Source: Pseudomonadota bacterium
Lineage (GTDB): Bacteria > Pseudomonadota > Alphaproteobacteria > Rhodobacterales > Rhodobacteraceae
Length of the DNA: 5,500 nucleotides
Reading direction: 5' to 3'
Assembly: GCA_021813645.1 (NCBI GenBank)
Contig: JAKAJW010000457.1
Location: forward strand, 1-5,500
Positions 1-5,021 of this stretch are shown piece after piece; positions within the stretch are counted from its first letter, which is position 1; every line of letters starts with the position of its first letter. The notes beneath the pieces are model-generated. The model worked only from the letters and a program-made list of their open reading frames with translations. It did no database searches and was not told the origin of the DNA. A program made the position numbers and the translations under genes.

Positions 1-1
1 C

Positions 2-766
2 CTCGGCTGGGGCGTGCGGGGTGTGGCGACGGCGACGCTCTGCGCGGAGTGGAGCGGGCTCCTGCTCGGCCTTTGGCTCTGCCGGGCGGCCTTCGGCGGC
101 GCGCAATGGCACGACTGGGCCCGGGTGTTCGACGCGGCGCGGCTGAAGCGGATGCTGCAGGTGAATGCCGACATCATGATCCGCACGGTGCTGCTGCAGG
201 GCGCCTTCACCGCCTTCACCTTCCTCGGCGCGGGGTTCGGCGACCGGGTGCTCGCCGCCAATCAGGTGCTGTTGCAGTTCCTCGAAGTGACCGCCTTCGC
301 GCTCGACGGTTTCGCCTTCGCGGCGGAAACCCTGGTTGGGCAGGCGATGGGCGCGGGCCAGCGCGCGCGGCTGCGGCAGGCGGCGGTGATGACGGCGCAA
401 TGGGGCGCTGGCGGCGCGCTGGCGCTGGCGGCGGGCTTCGCGCTGGCCGGACCGGCGATCATCGCGGTGATGGCGAAGGATGCCGGTGTGCAGGAGACAG
501 CCCGGGCTTTCCTGCCCTGGGTGGTGGCCGCGCCGGTGGTGGGGGTGGCGAGCTGGATGTTCGACGGCATCTTCATCGGCGCCACCGCGACCCGGGCGAT
601 GCGCAACGCGATGGCGCTGTCGGTGGCGGTCTACGGCCTGGCGCTGGTGCTGCTGCTGCCGACCTGGCAGAACACCGGGCTCTGGGCCGCGCTGATGGTG
701 CTGAACGCCACGCGCGGACTGAGCATGGCGGCGCATTACCCGGCGCTGGAACGGCGGGCGGGGTAG
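2..766 (+). CDS. MATE family efflux transporter, DinF type (C-terminal part, 5' end outside window)
   Basis: About 254 residues are visible in an open frame that enters from the left edge, so the GTG at 14 is internal and not the start. MATE proteins are inner-membrane multidrug or toxin exporters driven by Na+ or H+ gradients. DinF-branch members are usually about 440-460 residues, so this is somewhat more than the C-terminal half. Family-typical stretches are 'NADIMIRT' followed by a hydrophobic helix (window residues about 55-80), 'AANQVLLQFLEVTAFALDGF' with 'AETLVGQAMGAG' just after (about 85-117), and the C-terminal 'GLWAALMVLNATRG' helix (about 225-240). Several long Ala/Leu/Val/Gly membrane segments fit six TM helices. 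The frame ends at TAG 764-766, convergent with the next gene. The family call is secure; the substrate cannot be deduced. Nothing visible ties it to the polysaccharide genes. Confidence 0.9.
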   Translation, partial: LGWGVRGVATATLCAEWSGLLLGLWLCRAAFGGAQWHDWARVFDAARLKRMLQVNADIMIRTVLLQGAFTAFTFLGAGFGDRVLAANQVLLQFLEVTAFALDGFAFAAETLVGQAMGAGQRARLRQAAVMTAQWGAGGALALAAGFALAGPAIIAVMAKDAGVQETARAFLPWVVAAPVVGVASWMFDGIFIGATATRAMRNAMALSVAVYGLALVLLLPTWQNTGLWAALMVLNATRGLSMAAHYPALERRAG

Positions 767-811
767 GGCGGTCAATCCGCCGGCCGGCCCGGCCCGTGCG
801 GCTCCCGCCCG
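767..811. terminator. Short GC-rich convergent intergenic gap, weak hairpin
   Basis: This 45-bp gap separates the converging ends of the MATE gene and the small exported-protein gene. A perfect 5-bp stem GGCGG/CCGCC with loop TCAAT sits at 767-781, directly after the MATE stop codon. It is followed by more GC-rich self-complementary sequence (GCCGGCCGGC at 779-788). There is no T-tract on either strand, so intrinsic termination is only a possibility suggested by position. Confidence 0.25.
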
Positions 812-1423
812 TCAATAGGTGTTGATCGAAAAGCCCAGGAAGGTCTCTTCGGCGCGGATCTTGCGGCCGAGCCGGAGGCTGAAGGGCGTATTGCGGAAGC
901 GGTAGCCCAGTGCCACCGTCTGGTCGCGGTAGCCGTCGTTGTTGCCGGACGCGGCCAGTTCGAGGCTGACCCCGCTGCGATGGTTGAGCTGGACCATCGC
1001 GAAATAGCCGGCCTGGATCGTGCTGTAATTGCCGATCAGGAAGACGCTGCCCCAGCCGGTGGGGTTGTAGCTTTCCGCCACGAGGGCGCCGCCGCCCGCC
1101 CAGCCCTGCCGCACGTGGCTGTATTGGGCCGCCGGGCCGACCCGCAGCACCAGCGGCAGGCCGAGCGCGGGGGTGAATTTCCAGGTGACTTGCCCGGTCC
1201 AGTGGAAGCCGCCGCTCCAGTCCGCGCGGGCGAGGCCGAACTGCAGCCGGCCGCGTTCGATGGCATAGACGCCCGTGGTGCTCCTGTCGGAGCTGTCGAG
1301 CTGGAAGAAGGTGCCATTCGCCCGCCCCGGCAGCGGTGCCGCGGCCAGGAGCGCCGCGACCAGCGCCGCGCGATGGGCCCGGGCGGCCCGGGTGGGCAGC
1401 GGAGGCGGGCGGCAATGGGGCAT
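812..1423 (-). CDS. Small exported protein, putative outer-membrane beta-barrel, unknown function
   Basis: 203 residues. The N-terminus looks like a Sec signal peptide: a basic n-region with several Arg/His (residues 1-18), a hydrophobic core 'AALVAALLAAAPL' (19-31) and a plausible cleavage site near 'GRA-NG' (34-37). The mature part (about 167 residues) has no Cys and is rich in short alternating polar/hydrophobic segments with Trp/Tyr/Phe, for example 'GRLQFGLARADW' (58-69), 'GFHWTGQVTWKF' (72-83), 'GSVFLIGNYSTIQAGYF' (125-141), 'DQTVALGYRF' (167-176) and 'ETFLGFSINTY' (193-203). This gives about 8-10 possible strands separated by Gly/Asn/Asp turns. It ends in Tyr, but the last strand is not a clean outer-membrane insertion signal. 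ATG at 1423 is preceded by AGGA 11 nt upstream and a candidate promoter. I do not recognise the family. Outer-membrane location is inferred from composition; a soluble periplasmic beta-protein is the alternative. It diverges from the Cache gene. Confidence 0.75.
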   Translation of the reverse strand: MPHCRPPPLPTRAARAHRAALVAALLAAAPLPGRANGTFFQLDSSDRSTTGVYAIERGRLQFGLARADWSGGFHWTGQVTWKFTPALGLPLVLRVGPAAQYSHVRQGWAGGGALVAESYNPTGWGSVFLIGNYSTIQAGYFAMVQLNHRSGVSLELAASGNNDGYRDQTVALGYRFRNTPFSLRLGRKIRAEETFLGFSINTY

Positions 1424-1468
1424 GTCGGGGCCATCCTGTCGGTCGGGGCGGGGCGCGCGCTTGCGGCG

Positions 1469-1497
1469 AGGTTAGGCAGCCGGGCGAGGCCGCGCAA
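1469..1497 (-). promoter_or_regulatory. Candidate sigma-70 type promoter for the small exported-protein gene
   Basis: Read on the minus strand, TTGCGC (1497-1492) is followed by a 17-bp spacer and TAACCT (1474-1469). The first three bases of the -35 box and the TA start of the -10 box are the most conserved positions in alphaproteobacterial housekeeping promoters, and the spacing is ideal. Transcription would begin near 1461-1463, giving a leader of about 40 nt with AGGA before the ATG at 1423. The match is partial and in a GC-rich background, so this is a reasonable candidate and not proof. Confidence 0.42.
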
Positions 1498-1564
1498 GCG
1501 GCCGGAGCGCCCGCGCGGCCCCCTTCGGCCAGCCGCCGCCGCGCGGCGCTTCGGGGGCGGGCGC

Positions 1565-1587
1565 CTGACCAAATGACGTTGGGTCAG
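1565..1587. promoter_or_regulatory. Candidate operator-like inverted repeat
   Basis: CTGACC (1565-1570) is repeated as GGTCAG (1582-1587). The arms nearly extend to CTGACCAA/TTGGGTCAG, with one extra G in the right arm. The roughly 23-bp dyad spans about two helical turns, the geometry expected of a dimeric regulator. It lies between the two divergent genes, close to a possible plus-strand -35-like TTGGGT that it overlaps. No known regulator consensus is recognised. Confidence 0.3.
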
Positions 1588-1651
1588 TCGCTTGGCCGCC
1601 ACCCTATCTTCGCCGCAATCCATCGGATAAAAGACGCCGCAGCGCCACAAA

Positions 1652-1671
1652 TCGGCCCCGCTTCGGGCCGA
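1652..1671. other. Perfect 7-bp hairpin in the leader of the Cache/HAMP gene
   Basis: TCGGCCC (1652-1658) pairs perfectly with GGGCCGA (1665-1671) around a six-base CGCTTC loop, giving a stable stem flanked by A-rich sequence on both sides. It is about 100 nt upstream of the preferred ATG at 1774. There is no T-tract on the plus strand; the minus strand has only TTTGT after the stem. It could be a leader structure, a weak terminator for leftward transcription or a binding site. Confidence 0.35.
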
Positions 1672-1761
1672 CCAATGAGCCTAAATTAATGATGAATCGG
1701 CTCGCAGAACCTCAGCCATAACCCATCCGAGCAGCGGGTTCGAGGCATGGCAGCCATAAGC

Positions 1762-1765
1762 GAGG
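1762..1765 (+). promoter_or_regulatory. Ribosome binding site that decides the Cache/HAMP gene start
   Basis: GAGG at 1762-1765 stands 8 nt before the ATG at 1774, an ideal Shine-Dalgarno spacing. The upstream in-frame ATG at 1747 has GAGG ending one base before it, which is too close to work. The ATG at 1774 is therefore preferred. Confidence 0.6.
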
Positions 1766-1773
1766 TCGGTAGA

Positions 1774-2955
1774 ATGCGACTGTCAGGCAGGCTCATCCAG
1801 GTTGTCCTGGTCTTTTCGTTGATTTTCGCGGCGGTCGGCTGGTTCGTTCTGAACAGCTATCGCGCCAATTTCGAAAAGCAGGTGCAAGTCACCGAGATCC
1901 AGCGCGGCGGCCTTGCCCTCAAGCTCGTCGTCAGCCGGGCGCTGGAGCGGGAATGGGGCAGCCTGCTCGCGGTTGCCGATGGTCAGGGCGATGCCACGGT
2001 CGCCGAGCTGCAGACCATGGCCGATACCGTGCCGCTGACCAGCGGCCGGGTGGCCTGGGTTGGCGTCGTCTCGCCGCTGGGCCAGGTCGTCGCCGGCACC
2101 GACAAGCAGGAAATCGGCACCGATGTCACCACGGCGCTCTGGTTCCGCCAGGCGCTTTCGGCGCCGACGATGGGCCCGGTCTATCAGGCGCACGCCGGTC
2201 AGCAGCTCGCGGAATTCTTCAACCTGGCTGCGCCGATCAAGAGCGCCGGCGGCGAGGTCGAGGGCGTCCTGGTCTACCGCATCCGGATGGGCTGGCTGCG
2301 GGACTATTTCGCGCAATCGGCCCGGGCACTGGGGCTCGACGCCTTCATCACCGATCAGGCCGGCTCGATCCTGGCCCAGGCCACCACCTTCTCCGCCGCG
2401 CCGCCCACGGGCGCCGCGCTGCAGGCCGCCCGGCTGAGCCTGCTGCAAGGCTATACGCCCGTCGACACCAAGGAGAAGGGCTTTGTCTCGGCCTCGATCC
2501 CGAACGTTGCCGGCACCATGCTGCCCGACAACGGCTGGAACCTGATCGTGCGCACCCCCAACCGCTTGCCGGTCGCGGTCGCCCATGCCGCCTGGCAGAC
2601 GGCTGAACTGGCGCTCGGCGTCGTGGTTTCCGTGATCGCGGTGCTGATGGCGGCGGCGATCTGGCTCTTCGCCCGCCCGATCGAGGAGATGACGGAATCG
2701 CTGATGCGCATGGCGCGCGGCGAGATGGTCTATCCGACCGAGCATCGCTCCAGCCGCGAAGCCAGCAACCTGAGCGTCGCCGCCGCCCTGCTGCAGACCC
2801 GGCTGGACGATCGTCGCGCCGGCAGCGCCGCCGGCCTGCTTCGCCGCGCCAGCATCCGCCGGGCGCCGCATCAGGCCGAACCGCAGGGTGCGCTGGTGAT
2901 GGTGGAAGAGGCCTTCCCGCCAGAGCGCGAGACGGAAAAGACCGCGCAGTTCTGA
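1774..2955 (+). CDS. Cache/HAMP membrane sensor-like protein lacking an output domain
   Basis: 393 residues from the preferred ATG at 1774 (402 if started at 1747). TM helix 1 is about residues 8-26. Residues about 30-270 form an extracytoplasmic region typical of double Cache (PDC-like) ligand-binding domains: an N-terminal long helix, 'VAWVGVVSPLGQVVAGTD' (93-110), 'IGTDVTTALWFRQAL' (114-128), 'APTMGPVY' (130-137), a second lobe with 'AFITDQAGSILAQ' (190-202), and the closing 'GWNLIVRTP' strand (254-262). TM helix 2 is about 278-300, followed by a HAMP-like segment beginning 'RPIEEM' (301-306) and running to about 345. The remaining ~48 residues are Ala/Arg- then Glu-rich and match no GGDEF, EAL, kinase, phosphatase or chemoreceptor signalling domain. 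Proteins of this architecture normally carry such an output, so this one may signal through a partner or be a decayed receptor. It converges on the glycan synthase gene, 66 bp between stops. The domain reading is from pattern only. Confidence 0.82.
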   Translation: MRLSGRLIQVVLVFSLIFAAVGWFVLNSYRANFEKQVQVTEIQRGGLALKLVVSRALEREWGSLLAVADGQGDATVAELQTMADTVPLTSGRVAWVGVVSPLGQVVAGTDKQEIGTDVTTALWFRQALSAPTMGPVYQAHAGQQLAEFFNLAAPIKSAGGEVEGVLVYRIRMGWLRDYFAQSARALGLDAFITDQAGSILAQATTFSAAPPTGAALQAARLSLLQGYTPVDTKEKGFVSASIPNVAGTMLPDNGWNLIVRTPNRLPVAVAHAAWQTAELALGVVVSVIAVLMAAAIWLFARPIEEMTESLMRMARGEMVYPTEHRSSREASNLSVAAALLQTRLDDRRAGSAAGLLRRASIRRAPHQAEPQGALVMVEEAFPPERETEKTAQF

Positions 2956-2982
2956 GCGGCCGGCCCGACTCGTTCCGGCCGC
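2956..2982. terminator. Candidate bidirectional hairpin between convergent genes
   Basis: A perfect 8-bp inverted repeat GCGGCCGG (2956-2963) / CCGGCCGC (2975-2982) with an 11-nt loop starts at the base immediately after the Cache/HAMP stop codon. It lies in the 66-bp gap before the synthase stop. A second palindrome, CCGGCGCCGG (3010-3019), sits close to the synthase end. Location and stem strength fit a shared transcript end for both genes. There is no T-tract, so it is a weak intrinsic terminator at best and may instead stabilise 3' ends. Confidence 0.4.
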
Positions 2983-3021
2983 CGCCAGGCCCCCGCCCCG
3001 CTGGCTGGTCCGGCGCCGGGC

Positions 3022-5007
3022 TCAGCCTTCGTGCTGGCCGATGCCGAAGCGGTCGAAGATGTCGCGCAGCACGGCCGAGCGGCGCACGCGCAAGACGCCG
3101 GGACTGCCGCCCTGGGTGTAGAACCGTAGAAACAGCTGTTTGCGCTGCGCCTCGTCCGGCAGAAGCTTCAGCCGCGCGCCGTCGGGCGTGGCGGCCACAA
3201 CGTAGCAGGCGACATCGCCCACGTCGGGCAGGCGGATATAGCCACGCGCCTGTTCCGCGAAGGAATGGCCGCGCACCCGCACCATGTCGAGCGTGAGGCC
3301 GACGATCCAGAGCCGCCGCGGCGTGCCGTCGACCGTCACGACCGCCCGCTCGGGGGTGTCGGCGACATGGATTTCCGTCCGCGGCAGCTCGATGCAGGTC
3401 ACGATCGTCAGGCCGAGCACGACCAGGTTGTAGAGCGTCCAGAACAGAAGCGTCGCCTTGCCCTCGCCGGCGTCGTTGAAGGCGAAGCGGTCGGAGAAGA
3501 CGCCGATCAGCAGCCCGGTCAGGTTCAGCAAGAACAGGATCAGGAACGGCCGCATCATCTGCCACTGGACCACGACGCGGCCGCGCTCGCCGCCCTTGGC
3601 GGTGACCTTGAAGGCGTGGTTGGCGCCGCTCAGCAGCCCGACGAAGGCCGAGCGCGCGATCGGGATCGCGCCCAGGATCTGCTGCACGTCGTTCAGGATC
3701 GGCACCATGATGTTGCGGCACAGCAGGTTGTAGGTCATCAGCAGCCAGACGAAATAGCAGCCGAAGAAGTCGATCACGTCCGGCAGCGCGGCATTCACCA
3801 CGATGACGTTGCCGAACCAGTAGAACAGCGGGAAGATCAGCGCGGCCAGGCGGAAGACGAAGGTCGTCGTCCAGTAGAAGGTCGCGTCGAGGATGCTCCA
3901 GCGGTCGGCCAGGCCGAGCGCGCTGCGCCCGAAAGGCCCGAACCGGCTGCGCGCGATCTGCATCGTGCCCAGGCACCAGCGGCCGCGCTGGGTGACATAT
4001 TCCTTCAGCCCCTCGGGGGCGAGGCCCTCGGTCAGCGGCTCGTTCAGATAGACCGTGCGCCAGCCCTTCTCGCGCAGCACCAGGGTCAGAAGGAAATCCT
4101 CGGTCACGCTGAAGGTCGGGAAGCCGCCGACCTCGGCCAGCGCCTGCCAGCGGATCACCGAGGAAGTGCCGCAGCACAGCGCGATCCCCCAGGCGTCGCG
4201 GGCCGGCTGCATATGGTCGAAGAAGAAGCGCTGTTCGTCGGGAAACGAGCCCGACAGGCCGAGATTGTGCTGGACCGGATCGGGGTTGAAGAAATGCTGC
4301 GGGGTCTGGACCAGACCGACGCTGGGGTCGTGGAACAGGGCAAGCGTGCGCGAAAGGAAGCGTTGGTGCGGCACGAAATCGGCATCGAGCACGGCGACGT
4401 AGTCGGGCGGCTCGGCGTCCTGCGCCAGGGTGGCCAGCGCGTTGTTCAGGTTGCCGGCCTTGGCGTGCTTGTTGTCGCCCCGGCGCAGATAGCGCACCGC
4501 ATGCGCTTCGCAGTAGTCGCGCAGCCAGTCGCGCCGGCCGTCGTCGAGCACGATCACCTGCTTGTTGGCATGGCCCAGGGCCAAGGCGCCGACGATCGTG
4601 CGCTCCAGCACCTCGAGCTCTTCGTTATAGGTGGCGATCAGGATCGCCACCCGCGGCTCCGGGCCCGGCCGCCACCAGCCGCGATGGGCATCGGCCTCGC
4701 GGTGGCGGTCGCGGGTCCGCATCATGATGACCGAGGCGCTGAGCGTCCCGAGCACGGTGATCAGCTCCAGTGCGAAGAAGCCCCAGCTGGCGACGAAGTC
4801 CAGCGTGAGGCCCGGCGGCATCAGCGTCTGCGTCGCCCGCCACCAGAGATAGCGCAGGCCGAAGAAGAACACCCCGGCGTAAAGCGCCACCCGATGGCTG
4901 GTCCGTTCCGGCTTCACCACATAGGGCAGGATCATCGCCAGCCCGGTGACGGCCAGGATGCGAACCAGGCTCGAGCTCAGCGGATCCAGGTAGAACAGGG
5001 GCGGCAT
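3022..5007 (-). CDS. BcsA-like family 2 beta-glucan synthase (cellulose synthase superfamily; BgsA-like)
   Basis: 661 residues from ATG 5005-5007. This inner-membrane processive glycosyltransferase should polymerise glucose from UDP-glucose and push the chain through its own TM channel. TM helices lie near residues 12-31, 41-57 and 71-97. The GT-A domain (about 118-350) has VLDDG (153-157), HAKAGNLNNA (181-190), DAD (208-210), CCGTSS (278-283), the catalytic-base motif TED (302-304) and QRGRW (340-344, the acceptor-binding Q(Q/R)xRW motif). Further TM segments follow at about 375-400, 413-430, 486-503 and 519-537, with the gating-loop motif FKVTAK (466-471, FxVTxK in BcsA). The C-terminal ~120 residues occupy the place of PilZ but lack its RxxxR and DxSxxG signatures (RTEIH at 543-547; GLTLDM at 570-575). 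The start is chosen because it gives a natural membrane N-terminus and has GGTGA upstream; the longer frame to 5175 only overlaps the fusion protein. Pairing with a HlyD protein and no BcsB suggests mixed-linkage beta-glucan (BgsA) more than cellulose. Curdlan synthase (CrdS) is an alternative. Confidence 0.92.
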   Translation of the reverse strand: MPPLFYLDPLSSSLVRILAVTGLAMILPYVVKPERTSHRVALYAGVFFFGLRYLWWRATQTLMPPGLTLDFVASWGFFALELITVLGTLSASVIMMRTRDRHREADAHRGWWRPGPEPRVAILIATYNEELEVLERTIVGALALGHANKQVIVLDDGRRDWLRDYCEAHAVRYLRRGDNKHAKAGNLNNALATLAQDAEPPDYVAVLDADFVPHQRFLSRTLALFHDPSVGLVQTPQHFFNPDPVQHNLGLSGSFPDEQRFFFDHMQPARDAWGIALCCGTSSVIRWQALAEVGGFPTFSVTEDFLLTLVLREKGWRTVYLNEPLTEGLAPEGLKEYVTQRGRWCLGTMQIARSRFGPFGRSALGLADRWSILDATFYWTTTFVFRLAALIFPLFYWFGNVIVVNAALPDVIDFFGCYFVWLLMTYNLLCRNIMVPILNDVQQILGAIPIARSAFVGLLSGANHAFKVTAKGGERGRVVVQWQMMRPFLILFLLNLTGLLIGVFSDRFAFNDAGEGKATLLFWTLYNLVVLGLTIVTCIELPRTEIHVADTPERAVVTVDGTPRRLWIVGLTLDMVRVRGHSFAEQARGYIRLPDVGDVACYVVAATPDGARLKLLPDEAQRKQLFLRFYTQGGSPGVLRVRRSAVLRDIFDRFGIGQHEG

Positions 5008-5021
5008 CGGATCACCAGAGG
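5008..5021 (-). promoter_or_regulatory. Ribosome binding site of the synthase, overlapping the fusion-protein stop
   Basis: On the minus strand the junction reads CTCTGGTGATCCG followed by ATG. The SD-like GGTGA includes the TGA stop of the fusion-protein gene and lies about 4-5 nt before the synthase ATG. A stop codon embedded in the next gene's ribosome binding site is a classic arrangement for translational coupling and supports ATG 5005-5007 as the true start. Confidence 0.5.

Larger units (their letters stand above)
1424..1773. other. Divergent intergenic region between the exported-protein and Cache/HAMP genes
   Basis: About 350 bp without a convincing gene. The left two thirds (to about 1565) are extremely GC-rich and hold the minus-strand promoter candidate. 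The right third is noticeably more AT-rich, especially 1680-1697 (TAAATTAATGATGAA), as expected of a regulatory region. A dyad lies at 1565-1587 and a perfect 7-bp hairpin at 1652-1671. For the plus-strand Cache gene I find no well-spaced -35/-10 pair. TTGGGT (1579-1584) with TATCTT (1605-1610) has a 20-bp spacer, too long for a normal promoter. Open frames crossing this region (for example 1336-1689 +) are Arg/Pro/Ala-rich and look like GC-driven artefacts. Confidence 0.6.

Noticed and set aside
573..1415. 280-codon minus-strand frame overlapping the exported-protein and MATE genes
   Set aside because: Off-frame copy of the exported-protein region with Pro/Arg-rich residues and no signal peptide or domain.
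1336..1689. 117-codon plus-strand frame filling the divergent intergenic region
   Set aside because: Composition is Ala/Arg/Pro/Gly only, it overlaps the exported-protein start and its candidate promoter, and it has no recognisable ribosome binding site.
1783..2871. 362-codon minus-strand open frame opposite the Cache/HAMP gene
   Set aside because: Antisense shadow with Gly/Arg/Asp/His bias; the plus frame has TM helices and a coherent Cache/HAMP layout.
3654..3671. Perfect 7-bp inverted repeat GCGCGAT/ATCGCGC inside the synthase gene
   Set aside because: It falls in codons for GAIPIARS and is easily explained by GC-rich codon choice; no regulatory context.
2348..4177. 609-codon minus-strand open frame in another frame of the synthase, running into the Cache/HAMP gene
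   Set aside because: Arg/Pro/Ala/Gly-rich low-complexity translation that overlaps two well-supported genes; a by-product of high GC.
4634..4649. Inverted repeat GGCGAT/ATCGCC inside the synthase gene
   Set aside because: It encodes the conserved AILIAT strand of the glycosyltransferase; the symmetry comes from ATC/GCC codons.
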